Positions 8,036 through 16,418 of a DNA stretch of 33,591 nucleotides are shown here, in pieces. A program made the position numbers and the translations under genes. The notes under the pieces are model-generated. The model saw nothing but the letters and a program-made list of their open reading frames with translations, ran no database searches and was not told the origin of the DNA. The stretch's first letter is position 1. Every line of letters begins with the position of its first letter. Origin of the DNA: Methylobacterium soli (GTDB lineage Bacteria > Pseudomonadota > Alphaproteobacteria > Rhizobiales > Beijerinckiaceae); assembly GCF_008806385.1 (NCBI RefSeq), contig NZ_VZZK01000011.1, positions 142,351-175,941 of the forward strand, given 5' to 3'.

Positions 8036-10399
8036 ATGACCGTTCAGGAGGGCAGGTTTGCGGGCAGGCCGGTGCCGGGAGCGTCCCCGGCGCAGATCCG
8101 CCTCGCGTTCGGCCTCGAACGCATGGGCCTCTTCGCCCTGCGCTTCCCAAGGGCCGCGATCCTCATCCTGCTGGCGGTCTGTTTCGGCGCGGCCTTCGGG
8201 GTGATGCGACTGAAGGTCGACGATTCCCTCAGTCAGCTGTTCCGCGCGGACACGCCGGAGTTCCGGCAATACGAGACCCTGTCGCGGCGCTTCCCCTCGA
8301 GCGAGTTCGACGTTCTTCTGGTGATCGAGGGGCGGAGCCTTCTTGAGCGCGCCTCCCTGGAAGGGCTGCGCGACCTGGTCACCGACCTGCAGCTCATCGA
8401 GGGGACCAGAGGGGTCATTTCCCTGTTCTCCGCCCGGGCGCCACCGGAGGATGGGCGCGTTCCCGCAGCCCTGTTCCCGGAGGAATTGCCGGAGGGTGCG
8501 GCCTACGACGACCTGATCGCGCGCATTCGGGCGAACGCGATCCTGCGCGGCAAGCTCCTCTCCGAGGACGGGCATCTGGCGCTCGTGATCCTTGCCCTCG
8601 ATCCCGCCATCACCGGGACGCCGCGCTTGTCCGAGGTCGTGGGTGAGATCCGGAACGTCGCGTCGCGGGATCTCGGCGAGACCGGGCTGACTATTCAGCT
8701 GTCGGGCGTGCCGGTGATGCAGTTGGAGATCCGGGAGGCTGTCGAGCGCGACCGGCTTCTCTACAACGGGCTCGGGTTCACGGCTGGCAGTCTGATCGCG
8801 ATCCTGTTCTTCCGGCGCGTCTCCTTCATGGCCGTCGCGGCGGGGCCGCCGCTCATCGCGATCCTGCTGGCGCTCGGCGCGCTCGGCTGGCTCGGCTTCC
8901 GCCTCAACATGTTCCTCAACATGATGACCCCGCTGATCATGGTGATCAGCTTCTCGGACTCGATGCAATTGACCTTCGCGGCACGCGACCGGCTCATCGC
9001 CGGCGAGACGAAGCGCGAGGCCTTTCGTAACGCCGTCCTCGTCGTCGGGCCCGCCTGCGTGCTCACCCATGTCGCGGCGGGCCTGTCCTTTGCCGCGCTG
9101 ATGTTCTCGGAATCGGACCTGATCCGCACCTTCGGTCAGGCCGGGATCCTCTCGACCTTGATCGCCCTCTTCGCGGTGCTGTCGCTCGTGCCGCTGCTCG
9201 GTGTCTTGCTGGTGCGGCCCGAGCCAGGGTCGGCGAACCTGAAGCGCCGGGCCGATACCGGGATCGACGCCCTTCGGTCGGTCTGCGCCTGGATTGCGGC
9301 CCGCATGACGCGTCGTCCCGGAATCTACAGCCTCCTGAGCCTCGCCGTCGTCGCGCTCCTGGCCGTGCCCTACGCCCGACTGGAGCCGCATTACCGCCTC
9401 GCGGACCAGATTCCGGACAAGCATCAGGCCATGACGGCGAATGGCAGGTTGGACGCGCAGCTCACGGGCGCGAACCCCGTCGACATCCTCATCGAGTTTC
9501 CGGTCGGCGCCTCGCCCTACGCACCGGAGACGCTGGCGACCATCGCGGAGGTGCACGGCGCGGTGGAGGACCAGCGCGGCATCGGGAACGTCTGGTCCCT
9601 GGAGACCCTGCGCCGCTGGCTCGCGACAGCAGGCGGGCGGTCCGATGCCGCAATCCTGAGACGCTACGCCGAATTGCTGCCGCCTTATCTCGTGCAACGC
9701 TTCATCCCGGCCGAGCAGGACGCGACCGTCGTAACGGCCCGCGTGCCGGATATCGAGATCGACCACCTCCTTCCGGTGACCGAGGAGTTGGAGGAGGATC
9801 TGGCTGGCGTCCAAGCCCGCCACCCCGGCTACCGGATCTCGGTGACGGGCCTGTCCGCCGTCGCCGCCCGCAACTCGGCCAGCATGATCGGGCGGCTCAA
9901 CCGGAGCCTGACGGTCGAGGTGGCCTTCATGGCACTCTTCATCGGCCTGGCGTTCCGCTCGGTGGTGGTCGGGCTCGCCAGCATCCTCCCTGGGATCTTT
10001 CCGGTGCTGGTTTCCGGCACGGTCCTGTGGCTGCGCGGCGATGGACTCCAGTTTGCCAGCATCGTCGCGCTCACGGTCGCGTATGGCCTCGGCCTCAGCG
10101 CGACCATTCACTTCCTGAACCGCCTCCGGCTGGTCAGCGGCGTCGGCGAGGATCCCGCCCTCGGGGTCGAGCGGGCGACGATCCTGGTCGGCCCGGCGCT
10201 GATCCTGACCTCGGTGGTGCTCGCCTGTGGACTGGGCGTCACGGTTCTGTCGGATCTGCCCGCACTCCGGATTTTCGGCTGGGTGAGCGCCCTGGCGATG
10301 CTGGCGGCCTTGGTTGCCGATCTGTTGATTCTGCGGCCAACGATCACGCTTCTCGGCCGCTGGCGCCTGAAGCTGTTGGCGGCCCAGGCCGCCAAGTGA
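8036..10399 (+). CDS. MMPL/RND-family transporter (hopanoid-transporter-like)
   Basis: This 787-residue membrane protein is a tandem duplication: one helix, a large periplasmic loop and a bundle of helices, then the same again. Helix 1 is at about residues 38-58 after an Arg-rich start. The bundles contain the conserved membrane Asp segments ISFSDSMQLTFAARDRL (about 302-320) and ALTVAYGLGLSATIHFLNRL (about 678-698), as in MmpL, HpnN and Patched-type proton-driven exporters. The frame is open upstream to 7394, overlapping the previous gene. I chose the ATG at 8036 for its GAGGG site and cytoplasmic N-end. Next to hpnR the likely cargo is a hopanoid or related lipid (inference). It is smaller than a full drug-efflux RND pump and no adaptor gene is present. 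Confidence 0.82.
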   Translation: MTVQEGRFAGRPVPGASPAQIRLAFGLERMGLFALRFPRAAILILLAVCFGAAFGVMRLKVDDSLSQLFRADTPEFRQYETLSRRFPSSEFDVLLVIEGRSLLERASLEGLRDLVTDLQLIEGTRGVISLFSARAPPEDGRVPAALFPEELPEGAAYDDLIARIRANAILRGKLLSEDGHLALVILALDPAITGTPRLSEVVGEIRNVASRDLGETGLTIQLSGVPVMQLEIREAVERDRLLYNGLGFTAGSLIAILFFRRVSFMAVAAGPPLIAILLALGALGWLGFRLNMFLNMMTPLIMVISFSDSMQLTFAARDRLIAGETKREAFRNAVLVVGPACVLTHVAAGLSFAALMFSESDLIRTFGQAGILSTLIALFAVLSLVPLLGVLLVRPEPGSANLKRRADTGIDALRSVCAWIAARMTRRPGIYSLLSLAVVALLAVPYARLEPHYRLADQIPDKHQAMTANGRLDAQLTGANPVDILIEFPVGASPYAPETLATIAEVHGAVEDQRGIGNVWSLETLRRWLATAGGRSDAAILRRYAELLPPYLVQRFIPAEQDATVVTARVPDIEIDHLLPVTEELEEDLAGVQARHPGYRISVTGLSAVAARNSASMIGRLNRSLTVEVAFMALFIGLAFRSVVVGLASILPGIFPVLVSGTVLWLRGDGLQFASIVALTVAYGLGLSATIHFLNRLRLVSGVGEDPALGVERATILVGPALILTSVVLACGLGVTVLSDLPALRIFGWVSALAMLAALVADLLILRPTITLLGRWRLKLLAAQAAK

Positions 10400-10605
10400 T
10401 CGAGGCGCCCTGCAGGAGAATGGCCGACGATGGGGTGTGACGGCGGCGGATGTCGAGCCTGCCGGAACCCCTCGTCGGGAGCGTTACGCCGATTAATTAG
10501 GCCGGTCGGCGTCCCAGAAGGAAGGCGCCTGGGCGTCGAATATCCCGGACCGCGTGATTGCCCATCCCGATGAGCCAGCGGCCCTCCCTCCTCGCCGCGT
10601 CGACG

Positions 10606-10629
10606 AGGCGGGCGATCGATCGCCCGCCT
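10606..10629. terminator. 24-bp perfect palindrome between convergent genes
   Basis: The 24 bases centred between 10617 and 10618 (AGGCGGGCGATC and its complement GATCGCCCGCCT) form a perfect palindrome. It lies 11 bases past the stop of the minus-strand lysR gene and 207 bases past the transporter stop. As RNA it folds into a 10-bp stem with a 4-base loop on either strand. There is no T tract. A bidirectional terminator is likely. Confidence 0.6.
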
Positions 10630-10639
10630 GGCGCCACCC

Positions 10640-11551
10640 TCATCCCCGCTGCCCTTCGCGTGAGAGCCGCGCGGCGAAGAACTCGGCCAGCGCCTCCACC
10701 TTGGCGGGTCGTGCCTGGGCGCTCGGCGTGACGAAGGACAGGAATCCGCCAGGCAGGTGCCAGTCGGGCAGCAGCGCTTCCAGGCGTCCGTCGGCGAGGT
10801 ACTCGGCCGCGATGAAGTCCGGCAGTTCCGCCACACCCATCCCCGCGAGGAGGGCCGGCAGGAGGGCGTCGGCATTGGTCACCCGCAACGGACCGGCCGG
10901 CACCACCGTCGCCTCCTCGCCGCCCTTTCCGCTGAAGCGCCAGACGCCCCGACGCGCGCGGTAGGCGTAGCCGAAGCAATGCCCGGCCCTCAGGTCACCC
11001 GGCTCGGAGGGCCGACCATGCGTCGCGAGGTAGGCCGGAGCCGCGACGACGAGCGGCGTCACGGATCGGAGTCTGCGGGCGACCAGCGCGGATTCGGGCA
11101 GTGCCGCGATGCGCAAGGCGGCGTCGAAACCTTCGCCGACCAGATCGACGGTGGCGTCGGACAGGTGAAGGTCGACCGCCATCTCCGGGTACAGCCGGAA
11201 CAGCTCAGGCAGAAGCGGCGCCACCCAGCGAAGCCCGAACGACATCGGCACGGCGAGCCGCACCGTCCCGCGCGGGCGGCTCGACAAGGCGCGTGCGGCG
11301 TCCTCGGCAGCCTCCGCTTCGCGGTATGACCGCGCGGCCCCCTCGACCACCCGCAGGCCGAATTCGGTGAGGGCGAGTTGGCGCGAGGTGCGGTTGAACA
11401 GGCGCCCGCCGAGCCGCTCCTCCAGCCGGCTCACCGCCCGCGAGACCGTGGCGACGGATACGCCGGCGGCCCGGGCCGCCCCGGCATAGGAGCGCTCCTC
11501 CGCGACCTTCGCGAAGAGCGCGAGACCCTCAAAATCCGGCAGCTTCGACAT
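10640..11551 (-). CDS. LysR-family transcriptional regulator
   Basis: This 303-residue protein has an N-terminal winged helix-turn-helix (about residues 6-65; LALFAKVAEERSYAGAARAA, VSVATVSRAVSRLEERLGGR, LFNRTSRQLALTEFG), a linker helix and a C-terminal periplasmic-binding-like effector domain starting near RGTVRLAVPMSFG. Length and order are typical of LysR regulators, most like the group that controls oxidoreductase genes. It is transcribed away from the SDR gene at 11650, with about 98 bases between the two starts. A T-N11-A type inverted repeat sits eight bases upstream of its start, fitting autorepression together with control of the SDR. The effector is unknown. Confidence 0.92.
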   Translation of the reverse strand: MSKLPDFEGLALFAKVAEERSYAGAARAAGVSVATVSRAVSRLEERLGGRLFNRTSRQLALTEFGLRVVEGAARSYREAEAAEDAARALSSRPRGTVRLAVPMSFGLRWVAPLLPELFRLYPEMAVDLHLSDATVDLVGEGFDAALRIAALPESALVARRLRSVTPLVVAAPAYLATHGRPSEPGDLRAGHCFGYAYRARRGVWRFSGKGGEEATVVPAGPLRVTNADALLPALLAGMGVAELPDFIAAEYLADGRLEALLPDWHLPGGFLSFVTPSAQARPAKVEALAEFFAARLSREGQRG

Positions 11552-11558
11552 CGACAGA

Positions 11559-11579
11559 TCTGCAATGATGGTTTGCAGA
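11559..11579. promoter_or_regulatory. LysR operator candidate
   Basis: TCTGCAA (11559-11565) and TTGCAGA (11573-11579) form a perfect 7-7-7 inverted repeat that contains the T-N11-A pattern of LysR sites. It lies in the lysR/SDR divergent gap, closer to lysR. The binding protein is inferred from position. Confidence 0.6.
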
Positions 11580-11649
11580 CGTTTCTATATCGCAAGCGAC
11601 GGCCTGGGGCCATTGTTCGCTCACCAACCCGAACGGGAGTGCTCCAACC

Positions 11650-12405
11650 ATGACCCAGAAGCTTCAGAACAAGGTCGCCGTGGTGACCGGCGGCACCAGC
11701 GGCATCGGCCTCGCCACCGCCAAGCGGTTCGCCCAGGAGGGCGCGCGCGTCTTCATCACCGGCCGGCGCAAGCCCGAACTCGACGCGGCCGTCGCCGAGA
11801 TCGGCCCGGCCGCCACCGGCGTGCAGGCGGACGCCTCCAAGCTCGCCGACCTCGATCGGCTCTACGCGGAGGTGCGGACGCAAGCCGGCCGCGTCGACGT
11901 GCTGTTCGTCAATGCCGGCGGCGGTTCGATGCTGCCGCTCGGCGAGATCACCGAGGCGCAGTACGAGGACACGTTCGGCCGCAACGTGAAGGGGGTTCTG
12001 TTCACGGTGCAGAAGGCGCTTCCGCTGCTGGCATCCGGCGCCTCCGTGATCCTGACCGGCTCGACGGCCGGCTCCGAGGGCACGCAGGCCTTCAGCGTCT
12101 ACGCCGCCTCGAAGGCCGCGGTGCGATCCTTTGCCCGTAACTGGATCCTCGACCTCAAGGGCCGCGGCGTCCGGGTGAATACGCTGAGCCCCGGCGCGAC
12201 TCGTACGCCGGGTCTGGTGGAACTCGCGGGTCCGGATCCGGCGCAGCAGCAGGGGCTGCTCGATGATCTCGCCTCGAAGATCCCGATGGGGCGGGTTGGA
12301 GAGGCCGACGAGATCGCGAAGGCGGCCGTGTTCCTGGCCTCGGACGACGCGAGCTTCGTCAACGGCATCGAGCTCTTCGTGGATGGCGGCCAAGCCCAAA
12401 TCTGA
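11650..12405 (+). CDS. SDR-family NAD(P)-dependent oxidoreductase
   Basis: This 251-residue classical short-chain dehydrogenase/reductase has the cofactor motif TGGTSGIG (13-20), the NAG motif (88-90) and catalytic Ser138, Tyr151 and Lys155 (YAASK). It ends with the usual SDFVNG-like segment ([14 protein letters not shown]). The basic pair RR (39-40) after the second strand suggests preference for NADP(H). The family reduces or oxidises carbonyl/hydroxyl groups on many small molecules, and the substrate is not visible here. It is divergent from lysR at 11551, its likely regulator. A GGGAG lies about 13 bases upstream of the ATG. Confidence 0.93.
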   Translation: MTQKLQNKVAVVTGGTSGIGLATAKRFAQEGARVFITGRRKPELDAAVAEIGPAATGVQADASKLADLDRLYAEVRTQAGRVDVLFVNAGGGSMLPLGEITEAQYEDTFGRNVKGVLFTVQKALPLLASGASVILTGSTAGSEGTQAFSVYAASKAAVRSFARNWILDLKGRGVRVNTLSPGATRTPGLVELAGPDPAQQQGLLDDLASKIPMGRVGEADEIAKAAVFLASDDASFVNGIELFVDGGQAQI

Positions 12406-12425
12406 CCCCCGCTCACGACCGCCGT

Positions 12426-12451
12426 CCGGCGCGAAGACCACTTCGCGCCGG
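12426..12451 (+). terminator. Hairpin after SDR gene
   Basis: CCGGCGCGAAG (12426-12436) and CTTCGCGCCGG (12441-12451) give a perfect 11-bp stem with an ACCA loop, 21 bases past the SDR stop. The following CGCGCTCCTCCC has no T tract. It is a good candidate terminator in this GC-rich genome. Confidence 0.6.
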
Positions 12452-12679
12452 CGCGCTCCTCCCAAGAACCAGATTTCTGGAGAACAAGCACGACAACGAT
12501 CGCTTCCGTCGCACCAGGCCTCGGCAGCCATGACGAGGGACGCCTGAACGTCACGGATTGCGCCGACACCGAGATTTTGCGCGTCGGGCTCGCCTGAGGC
12601 GGCACAACCGGGCTTCCCGTCGCTATGGCTTGAGCGAACCGGTGTCGCGCCGGCCGGCGTCAGGGCCTCCGGGCCCGCC

Positions 12680-13696
12680 TCAGCGGTCGGTGGCGCGCTC
12701 GGGCGCGAGGCGGTTGATCACGCTATAGGTCACCGCGGTCCAGAACTCCGACGCTTCCGGCTCGGTCAGCTCCGCCTCCGCCGCCTCGATGGCCGCATAA
12801 TCGGGCGTGACGAGGTAATCCTCGACGTCGTTGAGACAGGCGAAGGACAGGACCGAGATGCCGTCGATCTTCGAGCCTTCGGGGTCCTCCTCGGTCGAGC
12901 CGAACGGGTGCAACTGGGCGTAGCGGCGCACGTACTCCGACGTCGCGGCTTTCCCCGCCACGAAATCGGCGTGCTCCTTGAGCCAGCGCTCCTGAAAGGC
13001 CTCGCGCGAGAACGCGGCCCGCCGGCGGTGGATCTTCACGAGGCTGACCGGGTCGCGGTGCCGCGCGCTCGGGATGACGATGTACTCGCGCGCCACCTCG
13101 CGGGTCACCATGCGGAACGCCGTGCGCTCGTCCGCGATGATGCGCTTCGCGTACTGCTCCTGGCCGAGCACGGCCTCGATGTCCGCCTCGGTTTCGTAGG
13201 CGATGTAGGCGAACCCGTCCCAAAGCGGGCGCCGGTAGGCCGGAACGCGGGCCGCCGGGTCGGCGACGAGTTTGCCGTTGGCATCGACCATGGCCCGGTA
13301 GGGCGGACGGAAGGCGGATGAGGGGCCGGAGGCGATCCGATGCACCTGGTCGTAGCGCAACACCTTGTCGTTCGCGGTGCCGGGCTCACGGTAGGCGAAT
13401 TTCGGGCCGTGCACCTTGCGCCAATACTCGTCCCAATGCTCGAAGGCGCGGTTCGGGTCGGGCTCGAGGGCGAGCGCGCTCGGGTGCCGGTCCGGGTGGG
13501 CCACCTCCTGCCCGGCGCGGTTGACCCCGGAGCCGACATCGTGCGGGCGCTCGTCCTCCGCCGTGGCGTCGGTGCGCGAGACGAAGGTCGGCGTCACGAC
13601 CAGCGGCTTGGTGGTGGAGCCGACGATGCGCCCGTGTGGCGGCCGCTGCAGGATGTCCGAGCGGGCAAGCTCCGGCGCTTCGATCTTGGCATTCAT
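12680..13696 (-). CDS. Tandem EthD-domain protein
   Basis: This 338-residue protein has no signal peptide. After an N-terminal tail of about 80 residues there are two dimeric alpha/beta-barrel (EthD-type) modules. The first is around AFEHWDEYWRKVHGPKF to EQYAKRIIADERTAF. The second is around LVKIHRRRAAFSREAFQERW, LKEHADFVAG and FACLNDVEDYLVTPDYAAI. EthD proteins are small auxiliary or dehydratase-like proteins of degradation and polyketide-type pathways, and a fused pair can form the usual dimer within one chain. AAAGGAG upstream gives a strong start. The gene follows the DUF4126 gene by 41 bases on the same strand, so co-transcription is likely. The reaction is unknown. Confidence 0.75.
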   Translation of the reverse strand: MNAKIEAPELARSDILQRPPHGRIVGSTTKPLVVTPTFVSRTDATAEDERPHDVGSGVNRAGQEVAHPDRHPSALALEPDPNRAFEHWDEYWRKVHGPKFAYREPGTANDKVLRYDQVHRIASGPSSAFRPPYRAMVDANGKLVADPAARVPAYRRPLWDGFAYIAYETEADIEAVLGQEQYAKRIIADERTAFRMVTREVAREYIVIPSARHRDPVSLVKIHRRRAAFSREAFQERWLKEHADFVAGKAATSEYVRRYAQLHPFGSTEEDPEGSKIDGISVLSFACLNDVEDYLVTPDYAAIEAAEAELTEPEASEFWTAVTYSVINRLAPERATDR

Positions 13697-13737
13697 GCGG
13701 GCTCCTTTGAGAGGAAAGCGCCGTGCCGCGCCGAGGT

Positions 13738-14217
13738 TCAGGACGCGGCCGGGACTGCTTCGCGCTGTGGCTCGGCGGAAGCGACCACCCAGACGGCGAG
13801 ACCGACTGCCACGGCATCCTCCGTGAGGCCCTTGGCGCGGCCGGAATTTGTCCGCGAATCCGGACCCCGCGCGGCCCGGCCGAGAAACGTGCCGACCACT
13901 GCGCCTGCTACACCCGCCAAGGCTCCGCTCGCCGGTGATGCGCGCTGCCCGGCCAACGCCCAGCCGCCAACCGCGCCGATCGCGAGCCGGATGGCGAAAG
14001 ACGGCGGTATGCGACGGTCGGGGGCAAACGGCATCTTGTCGCCTGCCATCTCGGCCAAGGCCGCCGCCGTGGTGAGGACGCGGGCACCGGTTCCGGCCGG
14101 GATCGAGCCACCGCGGGTCCGACCCTCCGCGGCGGCCCAGGTCAAGGCGGCACAGGCCGTCATGCTGCGCATCCCAGCCACGAACCCGATCCCGAACGAC
14201 GTCGCATAACTCTGCAT
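13738..14217 (-). CDS. DUF4126-family membrane protein
   Basis: This 159-residue protein starts at the ATG at 14215-14217. The frame is open further upstream but those residues are Arg-rich and non-hydrophobic. The family hallmarks are visible: GMRSMTA near residue 15, AEMAGDKMPFAPDRRIPP near residues 55-72, and Gly/Ala-rich helices such as AIGAVGGWALAG, SGALAGVAGAVVGTFLG and AVAVGLAVWVVAS. Four or so membrane helices are expected. The function of DUF4126 is not known to me. It is the first gene of a probable two-gene unit with the EthD protein and is divergent from the VOC gene at 14435. Confidence 0.8.
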   Translation of the reverse strand: MQSYATSFGIGFVAGMRSMTACAALTWAAAEGRTRGGSIPAGTGARVLTTAAALAEMAGDKMPFAPDRRIPPSFAIRLAIGAVGGWALAGQRASPASGALAGVAGAVVGTFLGRAARGPDSRTNSGRAKGLTEDAVAVGLAVWVVASAEPQREAVPAAS

Positions 14218-14434
14218 CCGGCCTGCCCCATTTTGAAGATGTCTTCGCGGGTACAAGGCGGCGCCAACGGCCACTGTTCCGGCAGGGGTGAAATGGGGCT
14301 GTGCGACTGTGCCTGAGATGGGTCGCAGCAGTTGCTGAAGCGGCGTGGGTTGGCGAAGCGCGTCGGTTTTCGGATTACGGTCAAGTCCGCGCTCGACGCG
14401 GGCAGCATCCCGGCCGAGAAGGATATTATCGCCC

Positions 14435-14821
14435 ATGAAGTACCGTTACGATCATATTCACCTGCGTAGCAGCGATGCTGTCGCGGCGGCACAATTCTAC
14501 GTCGATATCTTCGATGCCCGTGAAATTCGCCGCGATGGCTCACCGGTCGTGAGCCGCGTGACGATCAGCCTCGGCGGCGTGACGATCTTCATCGAGCAGG
14601 CTCCGGATGGCACAACGCCCCCGTCAGTTCCGCCACATCTCGGAATCGAGCATATCGGTCTCGCGGTCGATGATATCGAGGCTGCCTATGCGCATGTCCG
14701 GCGCCATCAGGTTGAGATCACCTCTGGCATCAATGATGTGAATCCGAACCTCCGCACGATTTTCATCAAGGGACCTGATGGCGTGACCATCGAGTTGCTG
14801 CAACGATCGGCCAGCATTTAG
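14435..14821 (+). CDS. VOC superfamily protein (glyoxalase-like)
   Basis: This 128-residue protein starts at the ATG at 14435. The open frame upstream to 14345 is Arg/Ser-rich and not part of the fold. Two paired modules are visible, starting at YDHIHLRSSDAVAAAQFYVD and GIEHIGLAVDDIEAAYAHVR. The last strand GVTIELLQR supplies the usual metal-binding Glu, and the two His of DHIH and EHIG are likely ligands. Length and pattern fit the glyoxalase/bleomycin-resistance/dioxygenase family. It shares little wording with the VOC protein at 1989, so it is a separate family member, not a recent copy. The substrate is unknown, and the ribosome site is weak. Confidence 0.82.
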   Translation: MKYRYDHIHLRSSDAVAAAQFYVDIFDAREIRRDGSPVVSRVTISLGGVTIFIEQAPDGTTPPSVPPHLGIEHIGLAVDDIEAAYAHVRRHQVEITSGINDVNPNLRTIFIKGPDGVTIELLQRSASI

Positions 14822-15298
14822 GCTGAATACGGAACGGCGCTCGCGACGCGTCTGTCTGCAGCGCCGAGGGCGTGCCGGATCGCGGCGCCCAACCCCGTCA
14901 CGCCGCGGCGCTCGCTCATCCTGTTCGGGCGCGCGTTCGTCCGATACGCCATCCCGCGTGCCAGCCGCGCAGAGGCCGCTCGGCAGCCGGAAGCCCGGGC
15001 GCCCGACAACGTGCTCAGCTCAACGCGGGCTGGCCGTTCGAGGGAATGGTGACGCGCCGTGCGAATTCCGTCTGGGCTATCCCCTCGCGGCGCGATCAGG
15101 ATGGCGTTCGTCCGACCTTGCGGGCGCAGGCCGGTGCCGTTTTGAAGAGCCTGCGGGTGCCCTCGATGCGCCCGCTTGCGACAAGCACCGGCGTGGAGCG
15201 ACGTTCCCGCGCGATCGATCATGCGCATTTGAGTGGGGGGCAATCCGGAACGCCCGCCCCGGAGCGCGGTTCACCCCGGCCCCACGAAGGGAAATTCG
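14822..15298. other. Intergenic region without a recognised gene
   Basis: About 475 bases precede the catalase-like gene. GC-rich open frames run through both strands but show Arg/Ala/Pro-rich products typical of non-coding frames and no motif. The only clear element is GAAGGGAAA at about 15286-15294, the ribosome site of the downstream gene. Confidence 0.45.
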
Positions 15299-16381
15299 AT
15301 GACCTTGCGCGCGCCTGTCCGCTACAGCCACGACGTCGAGGACGTGAAGCCCAACGAGGCGCGGACCATCGCGGGGCTGAACGCGACCTTCGACACCATT
15401 CTGGAGAGGGTCGCGAAGGACTCCGGTCACGCCGTGCGCTCCGTGCACGCCAAGGCCCACGGCATCCTCGAGGGCACGTTGACAATCCGGCCAGGCCTGC
15501 CGCCGGAACTCGCGCAGGGCCTGTTCGCCCGTCCCGGCGAGCACAAGGTCTACATGCGCCTGTCGACGAATGCGGGCGACATCCTGCCCGACGCGGTCTC
15601 CCTGCCGCGCGGTCTCGCGATCAAGGTGCTGGACGTAGCGGGCGAGAGGCTGCCGGACGCCGAGGGCACGAACCAGGATTTCGTCATGGTCAACGGCAAG
15701 ATCTTCCAGGCTCCGAACGCGGAGAAATTCCTGGGCAGCCTCAAGCTGCACGCCAGGACGACCGACCGGATCGAGGGCCTGAAGGTCGCGGCCTCGACCG
15801 TCCTGCGCGGGGTCAACAAGGCGCTGCAGGCGGTCGGCATCGAGAGCCCGACCGTCGGCGCGCTCGGCGGTGCGCCGAATGTCGACCCGCTCGGCGAGAC
15901 CTATTACAGCGTCACCCCGTTCCGGTACGGCGACCACATTGCCAAGTTCTCGCTCGCCCCCATCGCTCCGGGGCTCACGGCGCTGACCGGCCATGAGATC
16001 GACGCCTCCGGTCGCCCCAACGCGATCCGCGAGACGGTGCAATCCGAGATCGCCGGCATCGAGGGTGTCTGGGAGCTCCGGGTCCAGCTCTGCCGCGACC
16101 TCGAACGGCAGCCGGTGGAGGATCCGACGGTCGCGTGGGAGGAGGATGAGGCGCCGTTCGCGTGCGTTGCCACCATCACGGTTCGTCCGCAGGACAGCTG
16201 GGACGAGGAGCGGGTCGCTGCCGTGGACGAGCGCATGCGTTTCGCAGTCTGGACCGGGCTTGCCGCCCACCGGCCGCTCGGCAACATCAATCGGGCACGC
16301 AAGGACCCGTACAAGCATTCGGCTGAATTCCGGCAGAACTTCAATGGCTGCCCGATCCATGAGCCCGCGGCCGGAGGCTGA
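15299..16381 (+). CDS. Catalase-family haem protein (SrpA/y4iL-like)
   Basis: This 360-residue protein starts at the ATG at 15299 with a GAAGGGAAA ribosome site. The distal-haem motif RSVHAKAHG is at residues 47-55, with His50 as the expected catalytic residue. Further catalase-type segments are YMRLSTNAGDILPD, RGLAIKVLDV, TNQDFVMVN and the C-terminal NINRARKDPYKHSAEFR. It is shorter than a canonical catalase of about 480 residues and lacks the N-terminal arm. This fits the reduced catalase-like family that may decompose or use peroxides. No signal peptide is present, so it is probably cytoplasmic. It converges on the barrel gene, with 37 bases between the two stops. Confidence 0.82.
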   Translation: MTLRAPVRYSHDVEDVKPNEARTIAGLNATFDTILERVAKDSGHAVRSVHAKAHGILEGTLTIRPGLPPELAQGLFARPGEHKVYMRLSTNAGDILPDAVSLPRGLAIKVLDVAGERLPDAEGTNQDFVMVNGKIFQAPNAEKFLGSLKLHARTTDRIEGLKVAASTVLRGVNKALQAVGIESPTVGALGGAPNVDPLGETYYSVTPFRYGDHIAKFSLAPIAPGLTALTGHEIDASGRPNAIRETVQSEIAGIEGVWELRVQLCRDLERQPVEDPTVAWEEDEAPFACVATITVRPQDSWDEERVAAVDERMRFAVWTGLAAHRPLGNINRARKDPYKHSAEFRQNFNGCPIHEPAAGG

Positions 16382-16418
16382 TCGCGGCGGCCAGGTCCGC
16401 GCCTCGCGGCCAGCGGCG

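Noticed and set aside
8024..10111. A 695-codon open frame on the minus strand opposite the MMPL transporter
   Set aside because: Its product is rich in Arg, Asp, Glu and Gln with no hydrophobic core. It mirrors the third codon position bias of the real gene, and the plus-strand frame has clear transporter motifs.
14822..15298. A remnant regulator or transposase gene in the gap before the catalase-like gene
   Set aside because: No helix-turn-helix, DDE or other motif could be read on either strand.
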